64,000 nt of DNA. Source: JAVBTR01 sp031556065. GTDB taxonomy: Bacteria; Bacillota; Clostridia; Christensenellales; Aristaeellaceae. Under the pieces are notes generated by a model. That model did no database searches. It saw only the letters and a program-made list of their open reading frames with translations, and was not told where the DNA came from. Each line of letters starts with the position of its first letter. Position 1 is the stretch's first letter. Where the stretch lies: contig JAVBTR010000006.1 in NCBI GenBank assembly GCA_031556065.1, forward strand, positions 1 through 64,000. The letters run 5' to 3'. Below are positions 1 to 8,077 of this stretch, one piece after another. The translations under genes and the position numbers were made by a program.

Positions 1-725
1 GGCAAAAGCTGAATTTTGAAGTCTGCTACGCCGTTAAAATATTTCTCGAAAGGCTTCATCATGGTGTAGTTTTTCATCTGTACTTCTTCCACCATGAATG
101 GGCCGGAACCAATGGGGCTTTGGAAATAAGCGGCCTGCTGCACCTGAAGAGGATCCACGCCCTCGAAATATTTCTTTGGCACGGGGGCAAACTGGGTGAA
201 GGTAAGAAGGGCATCAGGGGCCACCTTGGCGAAGGTCAGGGTGATCTTTTGGCCATCGATGACAATGCCGGAAAAGGCTTCATTGATGGTGCCGTCCACA
301 TTCAAAGCACCTTCAATGGCCTTGAAGGTGGACATGAAGACTGGGTTGCAAACGGCGGTTTTGGCCACGTATTCAATGCTCCATTTAATATCTTCGGGAG
401 TGATTTTTTCGCCGTCGTGCCAGTAGGCGTCTTCACGGAGGGTGAAGGTCAGCTGGGTGCCGTCGGCGCTGTAATCGTAAGTGGCCAGAGCGTCGGCATG
501 GCTGGCAATGGGGGCCAGGTTTTCATCGGCCACGATCAGGTGGGCGTAAAGCAGTTTGGAATACATATAGGTGCCGGGATTTAGCCAAGGGGTTTCGAAG
601 AATTCTTCGGGGCCGCCATTGGAATAGATGATCTTGTCCTCTGCCAAGGCAGGGGCGCAAAACAGGGTCAGTGTCATGGCCAGTGCCATAATCAGGGATA
701 CAATGCGGTTCATGCGGTGTTTCAT
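1..725 (-). CDS. Peptide-type ABC transporter solute-binding protein (family 5), 5' part
   Basis: Read on the minus strand from ATG at 725, preceded by AAAGGAG, and running off the left edge, so only about 240 N-terminal residues are visible. It has a signal peptide (hydrophobic core LIMALAMTLTLF, likely cleavage after APALA) followed by text typical of the DppA/OppA/NikA family: NPGTYMYSKLLYAHL, LTFTLREDAYWHDGEKITPED and FAPVPKKYFEG. These proteins bind peptides or other small solutes outside the membrane and deliver them to ABC permeases. The partner permeases would lie beyond the left edge. The only Cys near the signal peptide (TLFC) is a poor lipobox. The family call is firm; the substrate is unknown. 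Confidence 0.88.
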   Translation of the reverse strand, partial: MKHRMNRIVSLIMALAMTLTLFCAPALAEDKIIYSNGGPEEFFETPWLNPGTYMYSKLLYAHLIVADENLAPIASHADALATYDYSADGTQLTFTLREDAYWHDGEKITPEDIKWSIEYVAKTAVCNPVFMSTFKAIEGALNVDGTINEAFSGIVIDGQKITLTFAKVAPDALLTFTQFAPVPKKYFEGVDPLQVQQAAYFQSPIGSGPFMVEEVQMKNYTMMKPFEKYFNGVADFKIQLL

Positions 726-764
726 TTGGGGTGCTCCTTTCATATTTGGTTCCATAATGGCCAT

Positions 765-793
765 ATTATACAACACAAGAAAACGAATTTCAA
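765..793 (-). promoter_or_regulatory. Predicted sigma-A promoter of the family 5 binding protein
   Basis: On the minus strand there is TTGAAA (793-788), a 17-base spacer and TATAAT (770-765), about 40 bases upstream of the start at 725. The flanking AT-rich stretch has two copies of AATTTCAA, which might be a regulator site, but this is not established. Confidence 0.55.
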
Positions 794-885
794 TAGCAAA
801 ATAAAATAAAAATTAATTTCAAATCCAGAAGGAAAGAGAGGAAAGCTGTCGAAATAAGATAAATATCAGAAAAGAAGTAAGATGG

Positions 886-1788
886 GTGGCGCCTATGTGT
901 ACAGAGGACATTTTTGAAAAAGTGATCAGCAGCTACCAGAAATTAACCAAGGCGGAAGCCAAATTGGCAGATTATGTTCTGCGACACAAGCAAGACATAC
1001 AGCACATGCTTATATCCGAGTTGGCTTTGGCTTCCGGGATCAGTGAAGCCACGGTGACCAGGTTTTGCCGTACCATTGGCTGCGGCGGTTTTCCGGAATT
1101 TAAAAGGGAGATCGTCCGGGCCTTAACGGCCAATGCCCGGCCGGTGATGGGTCGGGAGGACGAGGATTTGTATGGGGAAGTGCTGGCGGAGGATACCATT
1201 GAGCAAAAATGCCAGAAGCTTCACGCCATTGGGGTAAAAGCCCTCTCGCAAACCCTATCCTCCCTAGATCCCAAGGCCATTGAAAAAGCCGTGGGGCTTA
1301 TGTGCCAGGCCAGAAATATTTATTGCTTCGGCCAGGGCAATTCTTCCATTGTGGCTATGAGCGCCTGGGGACGCTTTGCGGCAGTAACGGCGAAATTCCA
1401 CTGGATCCCCGATTCCCATATGCAGGCCTACACGGCTTCGATCTTGAGGGAAAACGATGTGGTGCTGTACTTTTCCTTTTCCGGTGCCACAAGAGAGCTT
1501 TGCGAAATTGGCAGCCTGATTAGAAACACCAAAGCCAAGCTGATTCTGGTAACAAGGTACCCCAATGCCCCCGGTACGGCTTACGCCGACCTGCTTTTGA
1601 TTTGCGGTGCCAACGAAAGCCCCCGGCAGCAGGGCTCCATTGCGGCAAAGATCGGCCAGCTGTTCATAATTGACGTGCTGTTTAATGAATTTTGTGCCCA
1701 GAATTTGGATGAGATTGTGAAAAACAAAGAAACCACCCTTTCCGCTACGGCGAATATGATGTTGCACAAAGATGGAGGTGTCAAATGA
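886..1788 (+). CDS. RpiR-family transcriptional regulator (HTH_6 plus SIS domain)
   Basis: A 300-residue protein of normal RpiR length. The N-terminal helix-turn-helix spans about residues 10-80 (LTKAEAKLADYVL and SELALASGISEATVTRFCR are hallmark RpiR text). A sugar-isomerase (SIS) sensing domain follows at about 125-260 (FGQGNSSIVA, VLYFSFSGATREL). RpiR proteins sense phosphorylated sugars or amino sugars and repress or activate their catabolic genes. The stop overlaps the start of the next gene (ATGA), so it is translationally coupled to a YhcH/NanQ-like protein; with nanA-nanE-nanK 5 kb downstream, a role in sialic-acid or amino-sugar control is inferred. An alternative start is the ATG at 895. 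Confidence 0.9.
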   Translation: MAPMCTEDIFEKVISSYQKLTKAEAKLADYVLRHKQDIQHMLISELALASGISEATVTRFCRTIGCGGFPEFKREIVRALTANARPVMGREDEDLYGEVLAEDTIEQKCQKLHAIGVKALSQTLSSLDPKAIEKAVGLMCQARNIYCFGQGNSSIVAMSAWGRFAAVTAKFHWIPDSHMQAYTASILRENDVVLYFSFSGATRELCEIGSLIRNTKAKLILVTRYPNAPGTAYADLLLICGANESPRQQGSIAAKIGQLFIIDVLFNEFCAQNLDEIVKNKETTLSATANMMLHKDGGVK

Positions 1789-2234
1789 TTTACGATAAGC
1801 TTGAAAATTTAAACCGGTACAGGGGAATGCTAAAGGGTCTTGATACGGTGATTGAGTATGCTTCCACTCACGGGCTGGAGGCGCTGCCACTGGGCAGAAC
1901 AGATATTGACGATAGGGTATATTTAAACCACTTCCAGTATGAAACCAATACCGATGAAAGCATTTGTCAGTTCGAATCCCACGACCACCATTTGGATGTG
2001 CATATTGTATTAAACGGCAATGAGCGCATGGCTATTGCCGATGTGGAGGGATTGGAAGTCAATTCCATCATCAAAGAAGACGATGCCATTCTTTATAAAG
2101 GCGAGATTTGTTATTGTGTTCCAGTTCAAAAAGGCACATTCGTCCTTGTGTATCAGAATGAGGGGCATGTACCGAAGCTGGCCCTTGGCGCAAGCGAAGC
2201 GGTAGATAAGATTGTGTTTAAGATTTTGATTTAG
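1785..2234 (+). CDS. YhcH/YjgK/YiaL family protein, probable sialic-acid anomerase (NanQ-like)
   Basis: 149 residues, the usual size of the DUF386 family. The cupin-like metal motif is visible as FESHDHHLDVHIVLNGNE, with the His/Asp/Glu residues expected of the family, followed by VYQNEGHVPKLAL. Escherichia coli YhcH (NanQ) has been assigned N-acetylneuraminate anomerase activity, supplying the form used by the lyase NanA. Here the gene overlaps the RpiR regulator by 4 bases, with GGAGGTG upstream of ATG 1785. The nearby nanAEK genes support the sialic-acid role, although some family members act on other sugars. Confidence 0.82.
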   Translation: MIYDKLENLNRYRGMLKGLDTVIEYASTHGLEALPLGRTDIDDRVYLNHFQYETNTDESICQFESHDHHLDVHIVLNGNERMAIADVEGLEVNSIIKEDDAILYKGEICYCVPVQKGTFVLVYQNEGHVPKLALGASEAVDKIVFKILI

Positions 2235-2316
2235 GTTTTGGCATTTAACGCTTTTATTTTGGCGTGGCAACAACTATAGTTGCGGCCATTATACAGGTTT
2301 CATTTGGGGAAGGTGC

Positions 2317-2355
2317 GGCCCCCCTTTTTTTCTTTGCAAAGAAAAAAGGGGGGCC
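2317..2355. terminator. Bidirectional rho-independent terminator
   Basis: A nearly perfect inverted repeat with a GGCCCCCC/GGGGGGCC base and T-rich/A-rich upper arms. It lies between the convergent YhcH gene (plus) and GntR regulator (minus) and can stop transcripts from both sides. A 12-base palindrome CAACTATAGTTG sits just before it at 2271-2282. Confidence 0.8.
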
Positions 2356-2364
2356 GTAAGTTGT

Positions 2365-3063
2365 TCAATATTCCTCATAGGACCCAGACGTAGAATACTT
2401 CCCTGAAGAGAAATGGGCGTCCATGGCCCGGGCGAAAGCGGGAAAATCGTGGTTTTCAAGGGCTGCGGCGATGGCTTCATGCTTGGCGATTGTGTTATCC
2501 AGGTGAGGCTGCTTTTGTTCCAGCTGGAAGCCATCATCCACGGCCCAGATGGCGTCCATAAGAGAATTGAGAACTTGGTTATCCAAGGGTTTGAAGATGG
2601 CCATATGGAAAGCCCGGTCGTCGTCCTGGAAAAATTCTTTGTTTTGCCATTTAAGGCGGATGGCGTCGGCACTTTGGCGCACGGCAGCGATATCGCTGGC
2701 GGTTAAGGCGTGGAAGGCTTGGCGCATATAGGCCAGCTCCAGCATCTTGCGAATACCAAACATTTCGTGGATGCGTTTGTCTTCCTCCTCACCGATAGCG
2801 AAAAAAAGGACGTTTTGAAAAATGAAATCCAGATTAAACTCCTTGACCATGGTACCTTTACCGGGGCAAGCCTGAACCATACCCATAAGCTCCATACTTT
2901 TGATGGCCTCACGAAGAACGTTGCGGCTGACGCCCAACGTTAGGCAGAGGGATTGCTCTGTGGGAAGCAGATCGCCGTTTTTTAAATTGTTGTTGATAAT
3001 ATAGCTGCGGATTTCACGGTAGGCTTGGATATAGAGCTTATCGTCTTTTTTCAAATTCTTCAT
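2365..3063 (-). CDS. GntR-family regulator, FadR subfamily
   Basis: 232 residues from ATG 3063, which has GAGGG seven bases upstream; a longer form from 3081 is possible but lacks a good ribosome site. The N-terminal winged helix is clear (IRSYIINNNLKNGDLLPTE, LGVSRNVLREAIKSMELMG) and is followed by an all-helical FCD ligand domain, as in FadR, NanR and UxuR. It is divergent from the sugar ABC operon that leads to nanAEK. The intergenic region carries TTGTAGTACAA, matching the FadR-type TNGTNNNACNA consensus, so autoregulation and control of the sialic-acid operon are inferred. The ligand could be sialic acid or ManNAc-6-P. Confidence 0.9.
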   Translation of the reverse strand: MKNLKKDDKLYIQAYREIRSYIINNNLKNGDLLPTEQSLCLTLGVSRNVLREAIKSMELMGMVQACPGKGTMVKEFNLDFIFQNVLFFAIGEEEDKRIHEMFGIRKMLELAYMRQAFHALTASDIAAVRQSADAIRLKWQNKEFFQDDDRAFHMAIFKPLDNQVLNSLMDAIWAVDDGFQLEQKQPHLDNTIAKHEAIAAALENHDFPAFARAMDAHFSSGKYSTSGSYEEY

Positions 3064-3083
3064 TATTACGCCCTCAAACATTC

Positions 3084-3096
3084 TTTGTAGTACAAA
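3084..3096. promoter_or_regulatory. GntR/FadR-type operator 1 (TTTGTAGTACAAA)
   Basis: Perfect inverted repeat TTTGTA-G-TACAAA immediately upstream of the gntR-type gene. It fits the FadR-subfamily half-site rule TNGT-NNN-ACNA. A near copy lies at 3190-3202 over the divergent promoter, so this is most simply the autoregulatory site. Confidence 0.7.
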
Positions 3097-3173
3097 TAGA
3101 TGTGTACATTATAAGTGTGAAAATGCGGATTGTCAAGGGATGCGGATTGAAGAAAAGAATTTTAAAAATCATA

Positions 3174-3202
3174 TTGACAAAGTTTGTAGTTTGTAGTACA
3201 TT
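3174..3202 (+). promoter_or_regulatory. Promoter of the sialic-acid transport operon with overlapping operator 2
   Basis: TTGACA (3174-3179), a 17-base spacer and TACATT (3197-3202), about 70 bases upstream of the binding protein gene. The -10 hexamer lies within TTTGTAGTACATT (3190-3202), which differs from operator 1 only in its last two bases. A bound GntR protein would cover the -10 box, implying repression relieved by an inducer. Confidence 0.65.
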
Positions 3203-3273
3203 TGATTCAAACGAACCGCGAACCCTATTTAAGGGCGGCGGGAATCATTTTCATATTTTAAGGAGGAACCCCC

Positions 3274-4554
3274 ATGAAGAAATTGTTTGCTTTACTCCTA
3301 TGTCTGGCTCTGCTTGTACCCATGGCAGCCGTGGCCGACGAAAACGTAGCCATTACGCTTTGGACGTACCCTATTGGCAACTGGACCAATGCCGAAACCG
3401 TAGACGCGATCATTGCTAATTTCAATGCCGTTCATCCGAATATCTCCGTGTCGGTACAGTATCTGGATTATGCCTCCGGCGATGATCAGGTGACCACCGC
3501 TATTGAAGCGGGCACCACCCCTGATATCATCATGGAAGGCCCCGAGCGCCTTGTGACCAACTGGGGTGCCGCAGGCAAGATGCTGGATATCAGCGATCTG
3601 TGGACGGAAGAAGCCTTGGCCGATATTGGCTCTACCAGCCAGGCGGTTGTGGCAGCCTGCCAAAACGCTGAGGGCAAGTTCTTTGAATACCCCCTTTGCA
3701 TGACCACCCATTGCATGGTGATCAATTACACTGCTTTTGAAGCTGCCGACGCACTTCAATACATCGACGAAGAGACCCACACTTGGACCACCGAAGGCTT
3801 TGAAAACGCTTGCCGCGCACTGGCTGCGGCCGGCTATAATCCCACTGGCGTTGTATACTGCGGTGGACAGGGCGGCGACCAGGGCACTCGGGCGCTGGCT
3901 ATGAACCTGTATTCTGCGCAGTTCACCAACAAGGAACATACCCAATACGTTATGAACTCCGAGGAAGGCGTTAAGGGCCTTGAAAAATTGGCTGCAATGG
4001 TTAACGAAGGCATCTTGGCTGCTGATCCCGCCATTGTAGCCGGGGACGAAATCGCCCTGTTCTGCAACGGCACTGTTTCCATGAGCTTCTGCTGGAACGC
4101 TTCAGCTGCGGCCAGCAACAAGGCGACTATAGCTGAAAACGTGAAGGTGTTCCCCATGGCTTTCCCCTCCGATGATGGCGTGCCGGAACTGTGCGGCGGC
4201 ATCTGGGGCTTCGGTTTGTTCGACAATAAAGACGATGCTCGCGCCGCTGCCGCTAAGGAATTTGTGAAATTCGTGTGCGACGACGCTGAACAGGGTGTTA
4301 AGAGCGTTTATGCTACCGGTTTCTTCCCGGTTCGCGCTTCCTTTGGCGATATTTACGTGGGCACCGAAAAGGCCGATAACGCGGATTACGCTATCTTCAT
4401 GCCTTACCTGGGCGATTACTACAATGTGACCAGCGGTTGGGCGACCCAGCGTACCGAATGGTGGAACATGCTCCAGCGTGTATTTGCGGGCGGTGATGTA
4501 GCGACTGAACTGAATACCTATGTGACCAACTCCAACGCCAGCATCGTAAAATAA
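3274..4554 (+). CDS. Sugar ABC transporter solute-binding protein (family 1)
   Basis: 426 residues with a signal peptide (MKKLFALLLCLALLVPMAAVA, cut before DENV). The mature protein has the family 1 fold text: ITLWTYPIGNW at the mature N-terminus, GTTPDIIMEGPERLV, and MAFPSDDGVPELCGGIWGFGLF. AAGGAGGAACCCCC precedes the ATG. It is the first gene of an operon continuing to two CUT1 permeases and nanAEK, so the bound ligand is probably sialic acid or a sialylated or amino sugar (inference). Cys10 is not in a lipobox, so the membrane anchor is unclear. No ATPase gene accompanies the system. Confidence 0.88.
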   Translation: MKKLFALLLCLALLVPMAAVADENVAITLWTYPIGNWTNAETVDAIIANFNAVHPNISVSVQYLDYASGDDQVTTAIEAGTTPDIIMEGPERLVTNWGAAGKMLDISDLWTEEALADIGSTSQAVVAACQNAEGKFFEYPLCMTTHCMVINYTAFEAADALQYIDEETHTWTTEGFENACRALAAAGYNPTGVVYCGGQGGDQGTRALAMNLYSAQFTNKEHTQYVMNSEEGVKGLEKLAAMVNEGILAADPAIVAGDEIALFCNGTVSMSFCWNASAAASNKATIAENVKVFPMAFPSDDGVPELCGGIWGFGLFDNKDDARAAAAKEFVKFVCDDAEQGVKSVYATGFFPVRASFGDIYVGTEKADNADYAIFMPYLGDYYNVTSGWATQRTEWWNMLQRVFAGGDVATELNTYVTNSNASIVK

Positions 4555-4562
4555 TTTATCGA

Positions 4563-4602
4563 GAATAGCGCTCTCCTTTCAATGGAGGGGAGAGCGCTAT
4601 TC
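4563..4602 (+). terminator. Intercistronic stem-loop after the binding protein gene
   Basis: Perfect 14-bp stem (GAATAGCGCTCTCC and its complement) in the 71-base gap between the binding protein and permease genes. No clear T-run follows, so it probably acts as a partial terminator or 3' end protector that raises binding protein levels relative to permease. Confidence 0.6.
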
Positions 4603-4625
4603 ATATATTAAGGAAGGAATCCGCT

Positions 4626-5534
4626 ATGCACAAGACTGCCAGCATTTCGCCCGCCCTTAAAGCCACAAGACGGCGGGAAAACATATCCGGCTATCTTTTT
4701 ATGGCGCCCAGCCTGCTTTTTTTTGTGGGCTTTGTCATCTTCCCTATGGGCATGTGCCTGTTTACCAGCTTTTTCGATTATACCATGATGAACTTTAACT
4801 TCATCGGCCTCAAAAACTATTTTGAACTCTTTTCAGATGCTATTTTCACCAAATCCCTTGTAAACACCATTGTCATCGTAGTGGTAAGCGTGCCTACCGT
4901 TTGTGTCTTCTCCTTATGGACAGCATCGGTAATCTACAAGCTGAAAGACTCTCTTACCTCCTTTTTTCGCTGTGTGTTTTATTTGCCCGTAGTCACAGGC
5001 TCTGTAGCGGTAACCGTTGTCTGGAAGTGGATGTTCAATCCCTATTACGGCCTGTTAAACTATGTGTTCAAGGCTTTAGGCGTGATCGATAAGAACATCA
5101 ACTGGCTGGGGCTGGTAGATACGGCCCTGGGCTGCATTATTTTAATTTTGTTCACTACCTCCATCGGCCAGCCCATCGTTTTGTACGTTTCAGCCTTAAG
5201 CAATGTGGACCATAGCCTGATCGAAGCGGCCAAGGTAGATGGGGCAACCAACTTGCAGGTCTTCTGGCGCATTAAATGGCCGCAGATCATGCCAACAACC
5301 TTGTATATTCTGGTGATTACCACCATTAACTCTTTCCAGTGCTTTGCGCTGATTCAATTGCTAACCTCCGGAGGGCCCATAAATTCCACCAGCACCATTA
5401 TGTATTACATTTATTATGAAGCGTTTAAGCTTAACCGCTACGGCTACGGAAGCGCCATGGGTGTGATACTGGCGGCGATTATCGCCCTGTTTAGCGCCCT
5501 GCAATTCCGCTTTGCCAAGAGCGATAATGGTTAG
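4626..5534 (+). CDS. Sugar ABC transporter permease (CUT1, UgpA/MalF-like)
   Basis: 302 residues with about six hydrophobic segments starting near residue 22 (FMAPSLLFFVGFVIFPMGM). The EAA loop that docks the ATPase reads EAAKVDGATNLQVFWRIKWP at about 199-218. One half of the membrane channel of the sialic-acid-locus importer. It follows the binding protein and is spaced 12 bases from the second permease. Confidence 0.92.
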   Translation: MHKTASISPALKATRRRENISGYLFMAPSLLFFVGFVIFPMGMCLFTSFFDYTMMNFNFIGLKNYFELFSDAIFTKSLVNTIVIVVVSVPTVCVFSLWTASVIYKLKDSLTSFFRCVFYLPVVTGSVAVTVVWKWMFNPYYGLLNYVFKALGVIDKNINWLGLVDTALGCIILILFTTSIGQPIVLYVSALSNVDHSLIEAAKVDGATNLQVFWRIKWPQIMPTTLYILVITTINSFQCFALIQLLTSGGPINSTSTIMYYIYYEAFKLNRYGYGSAMGVILAAIIALFSALQFRFAKSDNG

Positions 5535-5546
5535 GGGGAGAAGAAG

Positions 5547-6416
5547 ATGACTTCGATTGCACATAAAGCAAAGCCCGGCTCTGATGACCATAGCGTGCAA
5601 AGGGTGACCCCTTACCAGGTGAGCTCCATTGTGGTGCTGATCATACTGGCGGTGCTGTTTACATTTCCTCTTTACTGGATCATCACTGGCTCCTTCAAAG
5701 ACCCAAGGGCCATTAATTCCCCAGTCCCTATCTGGTTCCCGGTGGAGCCTACCCTTTCAAATTATACCCGGCTTTTCCAGCGGCCTGCCTTCACTTGGCT
5801 GTTCAACACGGTGTTCCTCTGTGCCATGGCTATGCTGTTTACCTGCATCGCTTCCGCCATGGGCGGATACGCCTTGGCGAAAAAGCGGTTTGCGGGAAGG
5901 AAGATCGTCTTCTCGATCTTTGTGTGCGCCATGGCTCTGCCTAAGCAGGTGATCTTGATCCCGCTGCTGAAGGAAATGGCCTTTCTTAAAATGCACAACA
6001 CCTTATGGGCGGTGATCCTGCCCACAGTGGGCTGGCCATTTGGTGTGTTTCTAATGAAGCAATTTTCCGAAAACGTACCTAACGAAATGTTGGAAGCGGC
6101 GCGAATTGACGGAGCAGGGGAAACCAGGACCTTTACCCAAATTGTCTTTCCCATGATTAAGCCTGGTGTGGGCGCTTTGGCTATTTTCACCTTCATTACA
6201 GCCTGGAATGATTACTTTCTACAGTTGATCATGCTCAACGATACCAAAGCCTTGACGATCTCACTGGGCATTGCCAAGCTGCAATCAGAGCTGAGCACGG
6301 ATTATGGCTTGATTATGGCCGGAGCGGCCCTGGGCTCGATCCCGATTATACTCATTTTCTTGCTATTCCAGAAATTCTTCACCCGGGGCATTACCATGGG
6401 TGCTGTAAAAGGTTAA
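5547..6416 (+). CDS. Sugar ABC transporter permease (CUT1, UgpE/MalG-like)
   Basis: 289 residues. Six predicted membrane segments (the first is IVVLIILAVLFTFPLYWIIT), an extracytoplasmic loop after segment 1, and an EAA motif EAARIDGAGETRTFTQIVFP. The C-terminal FQKFFTRGITMGAVKG is the standard end of MalG-type subunits. It forms the channel with the preceding permease. GGGGGAG precedes the ATG. nanA begins only 17 bases after the stop. Confidence 0.92.
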   Translation: MTSIAHKAKPGSDDHSVQRVTPYQVSSIVVLIILAVLFTFPLYWIITGSFKDPRAINSPVPIWFPVEPTLSNYTRLFQRPAFTWLFNTVFLCAMAMLFTCIASAMGGYALAKKRFAGRKIVFSIFVCAMALPKQVILIPLLKEMAFLKMHNTLWAVILPTVGWPFGVFLMKQFSENVPNEMLEAARIDGAGETRTFTQIVFPMIKPGVGALAIFTFITAWNDYFLQLIMLNDTKALTISLGIAKLQSELSTDYGLIMAGAALGSIPIILIFLLFQKFFTRGITMGAVKG

Positions 6417-6433
6417 CGAAAGAGGTGCTTAAC

Positions 6434-7354
6434 ATGATCGACAAGTTGAAGAAATACCACGGCGTGATTCCGGCGTTTTACGCCTGCTATGAAGAGGATG
6501 GAAGCGTTAGCGTGGAGCGCACGCGAAAATTTGCCCGGTATTTGGTGAATAAAGGTGTGCATGGCCTTTACGTAGGCGGCTCGTCCGGGGAATGTATCTA
6601 TCTGGAAAAGGAAGAGCGGATGCAGATTCTGGAGGCTGTTATGGCGGAAGTGGGGAACGAGTGCACGATCATTGCCCACGTGGCCTGTAATAACACCAAC
6701 GAAAGCTGTCAATTGGCCGCCCATGCCCAGAGCCTCAAGGTGGATGCCATTGCCAGCATTCCACCTATCTATTTCCGGTTGCCGGAACATGCCATTAAGG
6801 CATACTGGAATACCATTTCCGCTGCCGCGCCAGATACGGATTTTATTATATACAACATTCCCCAATTGGCCGGGGTGGCATTAAGCTTTGACTTATTTAG
6901 GGAAATGCGCAAAAATAATAAGGTTGTGGGGGTGAAGAATTCCTCTATGCCCACACAGGATATCCAAGGATTTAAGCACGAGGGCGGGGAGAACTGTGTT
7001 GTTTTCAACGGCCCGGATGAACAGTTTTTGGCGGGCTTTGCCATTGGGGCTGAAGGGGGCATTGGCGGTACTTACGCGGTAATGCCGGAACTGTTTCTGA
7101 AAATGTACCAGCTGATCCAAAAGAACGAGTTTGTTCAGGCACAGCCTATTCAAAATGCGGTGAACGATATTATTGCTGCCATGTGCGGCTGCCACGGTAA
7201 CCTTTATGCTGTGATGAAAAAGGTGATCGCAATACGGGAAGGGCTTGAGATCGGTTCTGTTCGTCCGCCCATGCCGCAGCTGATAGATGAGGATATGCCA
7301 AAGGTGAAGGCCTGCGCTGCCATGATCGACGAGGCCATTACCCTTTTTTGCTGA
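6434..7354 (+). CDS. nanA: N-acetylneuraminate lyase
   Basis: 306 residues from ATG 6434, placed by AGAGG eight bases upstream; an in-frame GTG at 6425 overlaps that ribosome site and is rejected. It cleaves N-acetylneuraminate to pyruvate and N-acetylmannosamine in the cytoplasm. The DHDPS/NAL TIM barrel shows GLYVGGSSGE (residues 44-53), Tyr140 in YNIPQLAG and the Schiff-base lysine Lys168 in VGVKNSS. NGPDEQFLAGFAIGAEGGIGGTY is close to the neuraminate-lyase branch rather than to dihydrodipicolinate synthase. nanE follows 15 bases later. Confidence 0.93.
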   Translation: MIDKLKKYHGVIPAFYACYEEDGSVSVERTRKFARYLVNKGVHGLYVGGSSGECIYLEKEERMQILEAVMAEVGNECTIIAHVACNNTNESCQLAAHAQSLKVDAIASIPPIYFRLPEHAIKAYWNTISAAAPDTDFIIYNIPQLAGVALSFDLFREMRKNNKVVGVKNSSMPTQDIQGFKHEGGENCVVFNGPDEQFLAGFAIGAEGGIGGTYAVMPELFLKMYQLIQKNEFVQAQPIQNAVNDIIAAMCGCHGNLYAVMKKVIAIREGLEIGSVRPPMPQLIDEDMPKVKACAAMIDEAITLFC

Positions 7355-7369
7355 CATAGGAGAATTTAA

Positions 7370-8077
7370 ATGACAAAGCAAGAATTATTCGCACAGATTA
7401 AAGGCACGGTGATCGTGTCCTGCCAGGCTACGCCGGGCGAACCCTTATACATGAAGGACGATTCTATGATGTATCTGATGGCCCGGGCGGCCAAGCAGGC
7501 AGGGGCGAAAATGATCCGCACCAGCTCGGTTCGGGATATTATCGCCATTAAGGAAGAAACAGGCCTTCCGGTGATCGGGTTGATTAAAAGGGAATATCCG
7601 GGTTACACGGGCCGTATTACCATGACCATGCGCGAAGTGGATGAATGCGCCGGCGCCATGGCGGATATCGTATCCATCGACTGCACCGATTGTCAAAGAG
7701 GCGATGGGCTTACGCCAACAGCGTTTTTTAAGAAGGTAAAAGAAAAATACCCGAATATGATTATCATGGCCGACTGCGCCACGCTTGAAGAGGCGGTAAC
7801 AGCATATGAGGCAGGGGCCGACCTGGTGGGTACCACTATGAACGGCTATACCCCTCAAACAGCGGACCAGACAGGGGAACCGAACTTTCAGCTGGTGGAA
7901 AAGTTGGCCCAAGCCCTGCCTTGCCCAGTGATCGCTGAAGGGCGGGTTCATACCCCGGAGCAGGCAGCCAAAATGCTTGAAATGGGCGCATGGGCAGTGG
8001 TGGTAGGCGGCGCGATTACCAGGCCGCTGGAGATTGCCAGCCGGTTTATGCAGGCAGCAAAGGATGTACAGAAATGA
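7370..8077 (+). CDS. nanE: N-acetylmannosamine-6-phosphate 2-epimerase
   Basis: 235 residues, the usual length of NanE. It converts ManNAc-6-P to GlcNAc-6-P. The TIM-barrel signatures of the family are present: VSCQATPGEPLY at the N-terminus, GLIKREYPG, ADCATLEEAVTAYEAGADLVGTTMNGYT, and VIAEGRVHTPEQAAKMLEMGAWAVVVGGAITRP. AGGAG precedes the ATG. Its TGA overlaps the start of the ROK kinase (ATGA), indicating translational coupling, as in classical nan operons. Confidence 0.95.
   Translation: MTKQELFAQIKGTVIVSCQATPGEPLYMKDDSMMYLMARAAKQAGAKMIRTSSVRDIIAIKEETGLPVIGLIKREYPGYTGRITMTMREVDECAGAMADIVSIDCTDCQRGDGLTPTAFFKKVKEKYPNMIIMADCATLEEAVTAYEAGADLVGTTMNGYTPQTADQTGEPNFQLVEKLAQALPCPVIAEGRVHTPEQAAKMLEMGAWAVVVGGAITRPLEIASRFMQAAKDVQK

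Noticed and set aside
1264..1890. 208-codon minus-strand frame
   Set aside because: Antisense to the RpiR regulator and YhcH gene, both supported by motifs.
3102..3419. 105-codon plus-strand frame across the GntR operators and the start of the binding protein gene
   Set aside because: It covers a promoter and operators and runs out of frame into the signal peptide of a well-supported gene.
7990..8073. Longer N-terminus for the nanK product
   Set aside because: The extra 28 residues lie inside nanE in another frame and do not look like ROK protein; ATG 8074 overlaps the nanE stop in the usual ATGA way.
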